Origin: Erpobdella octoculata
Taxonomy: Eukaryota; Annelida; Clitellata; Hirudinida; Erpobdellidae
Assembly (NCBI GenBank): GCA_963978895.1
Contig: OZ022238.1
Location: 28,305,617 to 28,369,616 of the forward strand
Direction of reading: 5' to 3'
Length of the DNA: 64,000 bases
A program made the translations under genes and the position numbers. Below the pieces are notes generated by a model that worked only from the letters and a program-made list of their open reading frames with translations, was not told the origin of the DNA and searched no databases. Position 1 is the stretch's first letter, and each line of letters begins with the position of its first letter. Shown in pieces: positions 1-15,053 of the stretch.

Positions 1-67
1 ATTCGAGCTCTTTGCTCACTCATAGTCATGTTGTTGACATATGTTGCGTTATCAACTGTTTAATAAT

Positions 68-942
<875 letters not shown>

Positions 943-1075
943 CTATTGACAGTGCGCGCACTGTAAAATAACGCGATTTGCTATTGACAGTGAGCGGTTA
1001 AGCACTGCTAATAGGCATTCGTTATTAACAGTGAGCGCACTATATTATAGCACAAAAGGCTATTTACAGTGCGCG
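943..1075 (+). repeat. four-copy degenerate 38-41 bp tandem repeat
   Basis: A 16-mer close to CTATTGACAGTGAGCG recurs at 943, 981, 1022 and 1060, so units are 38, 41 and 38 bp apart. Copies differ at two or three positions. Each is followed by a short GCAC or CACT block. No relation to flanking genes is visible. Confidence 0.75.
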
Positions 1076-1383
1076 GCAGCAATACAAATAATTTTAAAAA
1101 CAAATTATATGATTTATTTATCTCAATAGAAAATAAATATTCACTTTCATCACATATTATTTCTATCGTCAAATAACTGGCAAATTCAACATTGTGAAAT
1201 ATTTTATTTTTTTAAGTGGGTCCCCAGCAGGTTGAAGGGGCTTTTTCAACATGTTTAAAAAAAAACATTGGGAACGATATCTGGTGATTACGTTCGGTCC
1301 CAGCTATTGCCTCGGCGGTTCGTCCAGGTTGCAATCGGTAAAATTGCTACTGTGCCGGCGGCAGTCCCGTATGTCTACTTGAA

Positions 1384-1565
1384 AAAATCAAAGCAAAGTG
1401 AAAAATCTTTGGAATATATGTACATCTATATAAAAATCAAAACATTTGCCAAAAACCTTTAGAAAATACCTACTGAAAAAAATCAAAGTAAATTACAAAA
1501 TCTTTAGAATATATGTACATCTATAAAAAAAATCAAAACATATGTTTAAAACCTTTAGAAAATAT
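1384..1565 (+). repeat. tandem duplication of a ~93 bp AT-rich unit
   Basis: Two consecutive units share the order AAATCAAAG, then GAATATATGTACATCTATA, then AAATCAAAACAT, then ACCTTTAGAAAATA. The first starts near 1385 and the second near 1481, with a partial third start at 1551. Flanking DNA (1268-1380 and 1596-1690) is unusually GC-rich for this region but not recognised. Confidence 0.7.
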
Positions 1566-1944
1566 ATACATCTTTATTAATTAATAGAAGAATAAATCGT
1601 TTTGGCGAAACCGACGGGACAACAGCACTTTTACCGCTTATTGCCCCGGCTGCCGGCTGGGTAATAGTTATAACTTTAGGGGTTCCGCGGTATTATTCAA
1701 TGAATTGATTCGTCAGTGTTTTAAAAATTCAATCAAATATAATTTATTATTAGTTAATTTTCAATTTGTTTTATTGCATCAATTATTTTTGTGTATACTA
1801 GTAAATAGTATTAGTATAAAGTATAGTATAGTAGTATAGTCAATTAGTGGTTTAAGTTAATAGTTAACAGGGCTTAGCTATCTTGTCTTATCTTGCATTG
1901 GAAATATATTATAACCACAGAATTAACTATTTTTTATTTTTCAG

Positions 1945-2921
1945 TTTATTATTCATATTACAAAATTGGATATTGATGAAAATAAGTCAGAACTCTCTGA
2001 AGAAATTATTCAAAAAAACCTAAAGAAGAGAGAAGCTTCTTTAATGATAGACAAAAAGAAGAAAATAGAAAAAAGTGAAGAAAAATTTGCTTGTATGATT
2101 ATTTAGCTTTGTTATTCTAATTTGTATAATTTAATTCTTGGAATAAATGTCAGTAGTTTATTTTTGGATATCACATTAATACTTTTCTTTTTTTAATAAA
2201 ATTGATTAGGTTTTTTTTATTAATATTGAGTTAACATTTTCCCCATTGTGAAAAAAGTTAAAAAGGATATCGAGATACTTGATATATTTGGCAAAAAGCT
2301 ATCTTTAGAAAACTTTATTTTTAATTCTTATGATATTCATTTTATCAAGGATGACAACATATCAGAAAAATCAGATCTCTTATTTTTAAATCCTGACAGT
2401 GAGGTAGAACTTACCTTTCTTTAAAATAACTCAATTGAATGTTCAATAGTCATAATTCATGATAATGTTAATAGGATGATGAAAAATCAGAAGAAAATGA
2501 AGTATTTACAGTACATCATCATGATAACAAGGTGAAATCACTTTATTATAGCATTTATAATGGCTTTTTATAAGTTTATTTATTCATGTATATTTTATGG
2601 CCAGAATGCAATTGATAAATAAATAATGTTATGAAGTTTTCAACTGCATCAAATGTTTAGTTATTTTTGTGCAAAATCTTTTTCAATGCAAAACACATTA
2701 ATATTACAACAATAAGCAAAAATTGAGGTTCAAGTGTAAGCTTTTGTGTATAATGCTTTAATTCATTTTTTCAGAAAACACAAAATCATCTTAAAAGAAA
2801 GAAAACTGCAAAGAATATGGTTAATTCAAGCAAAGCTGCAGAAATTAATTGTCTACAGTCAAATGCTATTTTGTTTAAGGATATCATAAATGACATTTAT
2901 AGCACATCTACATGCCTATAA
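1945..2921 (+). CDS. candidate four-exon unrecognised gene (3' part)
   Basis: Four short open exons join in one frame by plausible GT-AG introns: 1945-2091 (acceptor TTTTTCAG, donor GTATGA, leaves phase 1), 2231-2403 (enters phase 1, donor GTAGAA, phase 0), 2475-2531 (57 nt, donor GTGAAA, phase 0), and 2775-2921 (acceptor TTTTTTCAG, ending in TAA at 2919-2921). The product is about 174 residues, rich in Lys, Glu, Ser and Asn. Exon 1 looks like a charged helix (KKREASLMIDKKKKIEKSEE), exon 3 is acidic and ends HHHDNK, exon 4 starts KTQNHLKRKK. I recognise no family. The first exon has no ATG start, so more exons must lie upstream if real. Chance open frames in AT-rich DNA are the alternative; the phase agreement at all three introns argues against it. 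Confidence 0.42.
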
Positions 2922-3952
2922 CCTTTTCTTATAAATGAATGTTCCTCGTATATAATTTTAGTTTTTGTACACTTTTTAAGCTTCACATATAACGTTTTGT
3001 ATATTTGTAAAGCTTAGTGTGAAGCTGTTTTTATCCATTTTTATAAGCTTCTTGTTTATTTTTTTGTACATTTTTTAGCTTAGTCTGAGTGTGTAAGCCT
3101 TTTGAAAAGTTAGTTTCAGCTTCCTTTTTAGTGTGTAAGCTTTGTGTTAAGCTTCATGTGTTGCTTTTGAGCATTTTGTTTCAACTCACCATGAAAGCTT
3201 TTGTACATTTTTTAAAACTAATTTGATTTAAATCTTGCTGACTTATTTCACTAGCAAAAAGTTTTTGAACTAAGTCTTTATAATTTATTTATGCTCTTTC
3301 TCAATTCAAAAATTATTGATGATAATATATAATTATCTCCAGAAATTGTATCGATCACAAATTGCTTCATTCTTTGAATACTAGTTCTATGATTTGAGCA
3401 GCATCGTCAAAAGATAAAGCTGCAATTAAATTGTCTAAGACACTTTATAATCATCTAATTTTATTCATTTCAAATCACTTATCAATCAAATCCTGTTGAT
3501 TAGTAATTCAATCATTAAATTTTCAATTTGTTTTCATAGTATTTTATTTAATTACCTCATCATCATAGTCACAATCTTAGCTGACTTAGCTTTAGCTTTG
3601 TTTTCTATCACTCAATAGTTTTAAATTGTTTTAAAATTAGCCATTTTATTTTTTATTAATTATTGAATTGCTTGAAAAATTAAAATTCTGAATCTAAAAT
3701 AGGTGCAGACAAAACATTTTACTGAACAGTTGATGCAATAAAGTTTTAGAATCCAAAAGGTTAATAGAGTGACATCTTTACCTGGTGCACATTTCATAAA
3801 ATAAAAAACGGGTTTTTAAAAAATTCGAAACCCGAACTAAATCATTTAAAACTTATGAATCTAAAAAGTCAACCTTGTGATTTTCCCTCCATAGTCTACA
3901 CGTCGAGTCTAGCGTTTTAAACCCCCGTGGTAGGTCGGGTTGTTTTTGATAG
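2922..3952. other. AT-rich intergenic DNA
   Basis: No gene seen. 2950-3210 is T-rich with recurring AGCTT and TTTTTGTACA phrases. If the gene ending at 2921 is real, the start of this stretch is its 3' untranslated region. Confidence 0.5.
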
Positions 3953-4122
3953 TTTATATAGCGCCTTTTCCAGAGTTCAAAGGCGCTGTTCATGCCCCAC
4001 GGAGAGAAAGATTTTACCCACTAAGATTTCCGTTTACAAGAGGTACTAGGCAGTGAGTGGGAGTCGAACCGGGAAGCTCTCACATTTAAGGATAACACTC
4101 TACCAACTCAGCTAACCTAGCA
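3953..4122 (-). mobile_element. tRNA-derived SINE
   Basis: Read on the minus strand from about 4122, the head contains an A box TAGCTGAGTTGG and a B box GGTTCGACTCC at tRNA-like spacing, and its ends can pair as a long acceptor stem. The T stem does not pair, so this is not a working tRNA. The body continues to a tail with GGCGCTATATAAA, a 3' motif common in SINEs of aquatic animals. Internal pol III promoter plus a non-tRNA body is the normal SINE plan. The exact 3' boundary is uncertain. Confidence 0.65.
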
Positions 4123-4253
4123 CCTAAAAACATTTTATGCAATAATAAGTTTATTTCAATTGTGTTTAATTAGTTGTAATTAAAAAATCACAAATCCATG
4201 TTATTAAAACAACCATATTTAAAATATATTTGGGTCAGATCGTGTAGTGTCAT

Positions 4254-4389
4254 CAGTGGCGTAGCGAGAATATCTGGTGCCCGGGAGCAAGGTATAAAAA
4301 ATTGTTGTCTTTTCTTTTGCTTTTTTGCGCCCCAAAGCCTGGCGCCCGGGAGCAGATGCCCCTCCCTGCCTTCCTTCGCTACGCCACTG
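4254..4389. mobile_element. hAT-type MITE with 8-bp target duplication
   Basis: 136 bp bounded by terminal inverted repeats CAGTGGCGTAGCGA and its complement, flanked on both sides by AGTGTCAT (4246-4253 and 4390-4397). A perfect 8-bp duplication with CAG...CTG ends is the hAT signature. The interior repeats GCGCCCGGGAGCA in inverted form and carries no coding capacity, so it depended on a transposase elsewhere. Confidence 0.92.
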
Positions 4390-4397
4390 AGTGTCAT

Positions 4398-6213
<1,816 letters not shown>

Positions 6214-6221
6214 TTAGATTG

Positions 6222-6326
6222 GGTATTAAACGCCAAAAAATGGCATTAAGCGCCGCCTCCGATGCCGCTGTGGCATTAGAGAAAAGAAAAATGGCATCAA
6301 GCGCCGAACGAATGGTATTAAACGCC
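6222..6326 (+). repeat. four short ATGGYATYAARCGCC repeats beside an AAT array
   Basis: The phrase TATTAAACGCC or GGCATTAAGCGCC occurs near 6225, 6240, 6293 and 6313. It is GC-rich against its surroundings and directly abuts the microsatellite. It reads open on both strands, but with no gene-like context. Confidence 0.6.
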
Positions 6327-6329
6327 AAC

Positions 6330-7183
6330 AAGTGGCTTGCCAGGCCAAGTCGTGTTATTGCGCGCAAAATTCAAAGAGTTCTTTTGATTTTAACTTTTAA
6401 AATAAAGTTCATATAAAATTGATAGCAAAAAATCTGTTAACTATTGACTTAAGAAGGAATTTTAATATAACATTTTAGATGAAAAATTTTAGATATTTGC
6501 CGCTATAACGTTACAGCACAAGCGGGGAATTTTCCAGTGGTCACAATAGTAAAAGTAACAATAATTAAAAGTTTAGTTAATCGGTTTGATAAAGCACTCA
6601 TGTTGTTAGTATTAAAAGTTATAATTATTCAAATATTCTGCTTTTTGGTTAATTTACACCAGTTTTTCAATCCGAGTCTTGGCAGATGGATTGATAGGCG
6701 ACTTTTTGTTAGTATATATTATATTATTATATTTTACTTATAGCAATTTATAAATTTATATCTATTACTGTCTGCCATTTATTATACTAATAATTATAGA
6801 ATAGAGTAATTCTCTAATAGTGTTACTAGTGTAGCATGCTGGATTTGATTAACTAACTCAGATTGATATATTTTCAAAGTAGCAATAAAAATAAAAAACC
6901 TATCTTTGTTAGAATTTTTTTTTAAACCATTTATTTGTCACTTAAAAAATGATTCTATCTATTCAAGTGAAAATATTAGCATTATTTCCTGGTAATTGCT
7001 GTTAGTTCTACAGACTCCATAACATGTTTTCCAGTTACAGTTACACATTGTTTCTTAGTATATTTGAAACAAGTAATTTAGAAAACCAGATATAATAAAC
7101 ATATGAAAACATTCATACTAGGTAGATATTAATAATTATAATAAGGAATTTTATTTTATTTCATTTAACAAATTTATTCCCAG
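6330..7183. other. AT-rich intergenic DNA
   Basis: No convincing gene. A 68-residue open frame at 6537-6743 (+) is hydrophobic and unrecognised. Confidence 0.45.
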
Positions 7184-7275
7184 GTACTTTATACAGTATG
7201 GAAATAATAACAGAAGAGCTAAGAAGTGTTGTCAAACTCTTAATTAAATATATCTTTGAAGTTTTGCCATCAGAA
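7184..7275 (+). CDS. possible single internal exon, unrecognised
   Basis: An open stretch encoding ...SMEIITEELRSVVKLLIKY then IFEVLPSE lies between a good acceptor (TTTATTCCCAG) and a good donor (GTATGA). It enters at phase 1 and leaves at phase 0. No partner exon was identified, so this may be coincidence. Confidence 0.22.
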
Positions 7276-7836
7276 GTATGAACTGATCAACTTGAAATCA
7301 AGTGCCTCTCATTTAACTGGAACAACACAAAATTGCAACTTCAATAAATTTCTAAACATTTTTTATTTGGGTTGTACTACTGTTTAAATAACATTACATG
7401 CTCTGAAGTGTTTGCATTTCAATTGATTCTATGTTTTGGTCTTGTATTCGATGTCAAAATTTGTCAACAGGTTTCTATGGATACTATATTAATATTTTGA
7501 CACTTTTGCTCATTGTTCTTGCTATTTATGTCATTTCTTCCAAAAGAATAAATAGTAGTAGCTCATGATATTGCTCATTTTTTTAAATAATTTAGCAGCA
7601 ATAGATAAGAAATTTATACATTCTTAGTATTTAAAAAGATTGATCTTTTGTTTATTTTTTCATTTCTTTTAAGATGATTTTTTCTTGCTTTTAGCAGTTG
7701 AAATAAATACAAATTTGATTCATTTTGATTTGTCTGTTTTGTTTGGAGGTTGTCTTTTTCCTATTGTTTTACTAGTCTTCTCCAGCTGTAAGAGTATATT
7801 TAACTATGCAGGCTCATAAAATCTTTATTTTTATTT

Positions 7837-8293
7837 TTACTGTTTTTCAATAAATCTTACTACTTTAGCTTTGATTGCGTATTCTAATTTATTTATATCT
7901 GCAATATTTTTTCTATCAATATGCTTTTTGTTACATAAATCTGTAAAACTTTTTTTATTTGTATCTAATACATCACGAAGTTGATTTAGAGTAGGAATTT
8001 TATGGAAATTAATGTATTCCGAATATATTTCTCTGATGGTGTATGCTTGATCTATGTCTGTATCAAATGGCATGTGTGCATGAAATGTACTAGCTGACTG
8101 TATGTCTGTATAAGATGGCATGTGTACATGAAATGAACTATTTGACTCTATGTCTGTATGAGATGTGTCTATGTGTTTATAAACATTATTGACGGTCTTT
8201 TCCATGAGAGCTGAACATGTACTTTTAGAATGAACCGCATAATGCACTTCAGCGGTTTGTGTCGAAAGCCCCCAGGCGTGGTCCCAGGATTTT
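7837..8293 (-). CDS. candidate terminal exon, unrecognised protein with 16-residue repeats
   Basis: On the minus strand a strong acceptor (TCATTCTCTCCTCCAG) at 8294 opens a frame of about 152 codons ending in TAA, followed within 20 nt by AATAAA. It begins KSWDHAWGLSTQTAEVHYAV, so translation does not start at the in-frame GTG at 8247 and earlier exons are expected. The middle holds about 2.5 copies of a 48-bp (16-residue) repeat, consensus HTDIxSxSxFHxHMP, at roughly 8055-8175. The last 65 residues look like a helical charged domain (REIYSEYINFHKIPTLNQLR onward). I recognise no family; it could be a transposon gene fragment. Confidence 0.4.
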
Positions 8294-9160
8294 CTGGAGG
8301 AGAGAATGATTAAGTCATTGTTGATTGGGAGTCTTATATTATATATATTTCTTTTTTATAGATTTTAACGTTATCATCAAGTAATGAGTGTGTTGTAAAA
8401 AAATGGCGTTTTTGAACATAAGAAATGTGTATGTTCCTATTCAATCTCCGTAAAAATACAATACAAAATAACATTTATATCGTGCCCTTATGAAAAAAAC
8501 AATTATTTCGCAAAGGCGCGCAGTTCATCAGCATCTCCTAATCAAAAAACTTATTAAAAAGATGTCTGTAATCTAATTTTAACTTGTTTAATGTCTATAG
8601 AATGACGAACATGCACTTTCCTTCAACCTCAGTAAACGCAAATGCAATATTCAAATAGTGTTAGGTTTGGATGGTTTGAAACGAAAATTTGAGAGTTTTG
8701 TTGATCAAGTTTGACTCAAATGTATTTTTGTTCGTCGAGAATTTGAAAGAACGAGTAGATAAATGACAATCTTGTTGTTCAGAGTTAGAGGTTTGGCTAG
8801 AACTTCGCATTCTCAATGCTCAGTGGGTGCCGATTTAAAGAATGACGTAATCTTAATGAATTTGCTGATTTTTGCTTGACATCTTTTACACAATAATTAG
8901 AGTTTGTGCAATTGAATTAGTAAAACAAAAACTGATTTAAGAATTATAAAATTAAGTACTATACCACCTCTAGACTTCACAGAAAACAGTGGGTATTTTC
9001 CCTTTTTGATTAATATAGGTAATGGAAAAACTAGTGTTTTAAACTCGCACACACTCAATTTTGTATTAAAAATTTTTAACGATTAGCGCCAGCAAACAAC
9101 AAAGAATTGAAAACCGAATTTATAAGCTGTTGGTTGGCAGGACATAATCGCTTTCGGTTG
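8294..9160. other. intergenic DNA, nothing recognised
   Basis: AT-rich with no supported gene. Upstream exons of the minus-strand candidate at 7837-8293 would lie here or beyond, but none is convincing. Confidence 0.4.
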
Positions 9161-9167
9161 GTCATGC

Positions 9168-9209
9168 CATAGACTCCTAGATACTCCTAGGTATATTTAG
9201 GAGTCTATG
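9168..9209. mobile_element. 42-bp palindromic micro-insertion with 7-bp duplication
   Basis: The arms CATAGACTCCTA and TAGGAGTCTATG form a hairpin. The 7-mer GTCATGC sits immediately on both sides (9161-9167 and 9210-9216), as expected of a target-site duplication. It resembles the palindromes at 12018, 12562 and 20528. Confidence 0.7.
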
Positions 9210-9216
9210 GTCATGC

Positions 9217-9989
9217 ATATCTTACTTAGGTATAGTAATGAGATATTAATTGCGCTATTCTGATGCCCACAGATTTCTTCGCATTTTATAACTATCTAGG
9301 TTGGATAGATAGTCGGTGTTTGACGGGGGGTTGTTTAGTAATACGTTTAACTTTATTTATTCATTGAAAAAATTGAGCTCTTAGGCTGGTGGGGGAGACG
9401 CATCCCCAATGGTGGGACCGCGCCTGAATACCCCATATGACGGGCTACCACATATCTTCGCTTCGTCTGAATTTCGAATATAGTCGTCGTCAACATGCGA
9501 CATACAGTATTGCATGAGACGTTGTATTTAAAGCCCATAGCACGATATAATGGCCCGATTATGTTTGTAATATTTGTGGCATTCATTTAAAAGTTTTGGC
9601 GCGTTTCACCCTGTATGCATGCATCGTTTAGCTCTGGAATTTCCCGCTACCATCCATCCTTCAGAACTTTTTATGTGATGTGCGCTGGTGTTCGCTTCGT
9701 TTCATAGTGTTTCAGCACATTTTTATGTGAGCGCGTGCAAGTGCGCGCTCACTTGGTAACTTTATCAGCACTGGGCGTGCTGGGATGCACGCTAGTTCTA
9801 CGATGTAACAGAAATCGCCACAATAATCATGTCAATTTTGGAATTTGCTAAACGCTGATCGACAGAACTACCTATAATCTCAAATATTTGTAAAAAAAAA
9901 TACTTTTATTTTCACCATTTAAAGTTTAGCCAGTGTAATACTGTAGTTTAAATTTAACATTGACGCTTAACTAAAACATTAAAACTAGG
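9217..9989. other. intergenic DNA with one unrecognised open frame
   Basis: A 77-residue minus-strand frame (9353-9586) lies in a less AT-rich island. I recognise no domain in it and see no splice context. Confidence 0.4.
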
Positions 9990-10890
9990 ATAACTTTTTT
10001 AAATTGTTTAAATTTTTAAAATATCACGTTTAGTTAAAATAGTCTAATTGATTAAAGAGTTATTAAAAATAAATAAAACGTTTTTATATTACATAAACAA
10101 GTATACGATTAGCTAAAAAAATTTAATTTCTGATATCTACTAAACAATATGTTGGTTTTAATTTCCCCAAGTTTGGTTAAAAAATATCATTTGATTTAAA
10201 AATTAAATGCAAAAAACGAATAGATTTAGCAAAAAAAAATACAAAATACTGTTGCTCAAATTTGACATTAAACCTTTAACTACAAAATTTAAATTTTTGA
10301 TAATTATTTAGAAACGTAAATATTTTGCAAATAATGAGTTTGGTTTTAAAACATCAATTGGTTAAAAAGCTATTAACGAATTTTGAATTAAACGTTTTTA
10401 TGAATGAAACAGCTAAACGTTGAGTTAGAAAACTAAAAATGCAGATTTTCATTAAAATGTATCTTCTTCAAAATTTGAAAAAATTTGGTTAAAAAATTTC
10501 GCTTGGTTGAAAAATTATTTCCAAAAAACCGAGCCACGAAATTGCTTAAATTACAAGCATTAACTAAATACTTCTAAATTAATTGTAAACGTACAGCTAC
10601 AAACTTCAATTTTAACACAATTTTTAAATCTTTGTTAGACATTTGACATGTAAAATTTTGGTTAATTTTTTTCAAGGGGTTGAAAAGTTATTTGAGAAAA
10701 ACCAATAAAATGAAGCTATTGTGGACCTAACATCTATGAAGTATTGTTATTTGGACATTAAACGTTGAGCTACAAAATTGAAAATTTGGAATTATGTAGA
10801 AACATAGCAATATTTATTGCCTACAAAATTTCGTTAAAAAATCTTAATCGGTTAAAAAATTATTAACAAAATACGAAGCAACAAAACTTA
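9990..10890 (+). repeat. decayed satellite, six units of ~141-173 bp
   Basis: A block resembling TTTGGTTAAAAAAT, then GGTTGAAAAATTATT, recurs at 10031, 10172, 10339, 10484, 10657 and 10829. Between blocks lies a recurring TTAAACGTTGAGCTACAAA phrase. The units are highly diverged. Confidence 0.6.
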
Positions 10891-11286
10891 AGGCATGTTA
10901 AGTCTGAAGTGAAATTGACTTCGAGCTTCAGGTCGAGTGCATTACTTAGACGATCTAAGTGATTTTTTTTTCGAAGCTCAAAAATTAATAGAGTAATAAG
11001 AAACGAATTATGAATAATAGTTAATAATAAGTATTTTTAAGGAGTTACTAGAAGTTCCAGCTTTTAAAAGTATTTATTTCTTCTTATTATTCGAAAAATG
11101 TGAAATCGCGCCAAAATCGTAAAAGTCTTTAAATTCAAATTTTATTGGCGTTTAAACTTTTTTTTTTTTGTAAATCTCTTTCAATATTAATTTTTAACAG
11201 TTTTAGATCAAAAACCGCTTTTCATATTACTTTACGCGTTCAGAACTACGTCGTCGCCGAATGCCATTTTGTAACTTTACCTAAGT

Positions 11287-11447
<161 letters not shown>

Positions 11448-11788
11448 GCGTGCCTTTCCTTCTGTAGCAAACTTTCCAGCTCTTGCTTGCTCCATTTAGA
11501 ACCGTTTGCTAACTTATTAGTATTTGCCATATTATTCAAGTTGTTCTATATAATAAATACAACAAACAACAAAATAGGTAATTCAAGCAACACGACCGCA
11601 CGGTGTAATAAGCTACGCAAGAAAAAAAGTAAACATAACAACAAAGATGTGCATAAGCTTTCATAAGACAAACAATAACAACGATATTAAATCAGAAAAC
11701 AAAATAACGATTTTTATTTCAAGGATATTTCATAGTCATAATACTCATAATTTAAATTTAAAAAAATGGTTCGATGAATTTAGCATGG

Positions 11789-11932
11789 GTTCGTTCGGGT
11801 TCGGTTCGTTCCGAGCGAAACAGAGTTCGGGTTCGGTTCGGTTAGGTCAACAACTAAGTTCGGGTTCGGTTCGGTAAAAAATAGGGTTCGAGTTCGGTGT
11901 GTTCGGTTCGGGTTCGGTTCGATTCCCATCTC
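11789..11932 (+). repeat. GGTTCG-rich minisatellite
   Basis: Degenerate tandem copies of GGTTCGGTTCG ending TTCGATTCCCATCTCTA. The right end resembles termini of some hAT elements, but I found no matching left end. Confidence 0.6.
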
Positions 11933-11937
11933 TAGTA

Positions 11938-12140
11938 TAGACGATATCGATGTGCAGGTAAGAATTTATTGCGCGCAGGCGTGTAATAAAAGTTATTATG
12001 CGATTGTACCTATATACCATGGATATCTTGATATAGTTATATCAAGATATCCATGCTATATACACTCTCAGTCATAAAGATCAAAAAAAGTGGCGCTGCA
12101 ATCGAAAAATATCATATAATGAGATTTAAAAAATCTCAGA
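11938..12140 (+). mobile_element. partial copy of a small Helitron-like repeat
   Basis: Matches the element at 12388-12669 over GCGCGCAGGCGTGTAATAAA, ATTGTAC, the CAGTC box, GTGGCGC and CAATCGAAAAAT. Its 3' terminal hairpin is missing. It carries the palindromic insertion at 12018-12055 that the other copy lacks. Confidence 0.65.
12018..12055. mobile_element. 38-bp palindromic micro-insertion with 8-bp duplication
   Basis: Arms CATGGATATCTTGATAT and its exact complement enclose an AGTT loop. The 8-mer CTATATAC lies directly on both sides (12010-12017 and 12056-12063). Confidence 0.75.
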
Positions 12141-12387
12141 AGCAAGGACTACTTCTCAACGATGGCGTCAATTCACAAGAAATGTCGTGTATACTGAAAT
12201 TCTTTAATAACTAATTATTGCACTCTTTCATTTTCACATCCTCTGAATTTATATGAAACGTATGTTAGTAAATTGAAAATTTAAACACATAAAAAATTTC
12301 ATTAAATTTGCTTATATATGCAAAAAAAAATTTTATCGTTATCAAATGTCATTTTGTTTTTGTATATCTTAATTTTAAAACATCCAT

Positions 12388-12669
12388 CCTTGGGACGGGC
12401 AAAACCTATGTCTGTATGTATGTATGTTAACAATTTCGCATAACGTGGCGGCCGCGGTGGTCAGTATTCTCAGCAGTTGCTAAAATTAGGGCGCGCAGGC
12501 GTGTAATAAAAGTTATTACGCGATTGTACACTGTCAGTCCTAAAAATCAAAAGAGGTGGCGCATGGAACCTTGCATAGTTACTATGCAGGGTTCCATGGG
12601 TGACGGTACAATCGAAAAATAATTTATGAAATTTAAAAAAATCCGTCATTTATGACGGGCTATCTCTAG
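12388..12669 (+). mobile_element. small non-autonomous Helitron
   Basis: It starts with TC (TCCTTGGGACGGGC) after an A and ends with CTAG before a T at 12666-12669. A terminal hairpin, CCGTCAT with ATGACGG, lies just upstream of the CTAG. A 5' TC, a 3' hairpin, CTRR and A/T insertion without duplication are Helitron hallmarks. It has no coding capacity. Related copies with TATG microsatellites lie at 32613-32829 and 55084-55313. The start could be 12384 instead. Confidence 0.7.
12562..12598. mobile_element. 37-bp palindromic micro-insertion with 7-bp duplication
   Basis: Arms CATGGAACC plus TGCATAG are complementary apart from one mismatch. The flanks are GGTGGCG (12555-12561) and GGTGACG (12599-12605), a 6/7 match. 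It sits inside the Helitron at 12388 at a site where the related copy at 11938 is uninterrupted. Confidence 0.65.
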
Positions 12670-12728
12670 TTAGAAATAATTATCAACTTTTTTAATTAAA
12701 AAACAAATAAGAAATTTGAAAAAATAAT

Positions 12729-12739
12729 CATATATATAT

Positions 12740-12817
<78 letters not shown>

Positions 12818-12826
12818 GGAGTCAGA

Positions 12827-12916
<90 letters not shown>

Positions 12917-12930
12917 ATATATATATATTC

Positions 12931-13005
<75 letters not shown>

Positions 13006-13010
13006 CATAC
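12729..13010. repeat. (TA)n array with interruptions
   Basis: Long TA runs broken by CGGAGTCAGAATCACT (12817) and CATTCC-like spacers. The interruption is the complement of the sequence at 13757-13772, the 5' edge of the adjacent PLE fragment. Confidence 0.95.
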
Positions 13011-14873
<1,863 letters not shown>

Positions 14874-15053
14874 GATCATAAACTCCGCCTCGCTAATTGC
14901 GAGCCAGTCCCTAGCCTGGAGAAAGGAGGAGGGAAAAGTAAAAAGGATCAAATTCTGATCCACTGCAGGAAGTACTTAAGTGCTTCCTACATACAGCCAT
15001 TAGAGTCTTAAAACACCTGGTGTAAAGGACTATAAACTATTATAAAAAAAATA
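14874..15053 (+). repeat. dispersed ~180-bp repeat, SINE-like
   Basis: Begins AAACTCCGCCTCGCTAATTG and ends CACCTGGTGTAAAGGACTAT. A near full-length copy lies on the minus strand at 40392-40565, and 3' ends alone occur at 20615-20651 and 26873-26916. Copies cut at the 5' side but sharing a 3' end suggest retroposition. No pol III boxes were seen. Confidence 0.75.

Noticed and set aside
943..1075. CRISPR-like array (short repeats at 38-41 bp spacing)
   Set aside because: The host is a eukaryote, repeats are degenerate, spacers are partly similar, and no cas gene exists.
4037..4122. Minus-strand tRNA gene
   Set aside because: A and B boxes and an acceptor-like stem are present, but the T stem does not pair and a SINE body follows, so it is called a tRNA-derived SINE.
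9353..9586. 77-residue minus-strand frame
   Set aside because: No recognised domain, splice signal or repeat relationship; not enough to call a gene.
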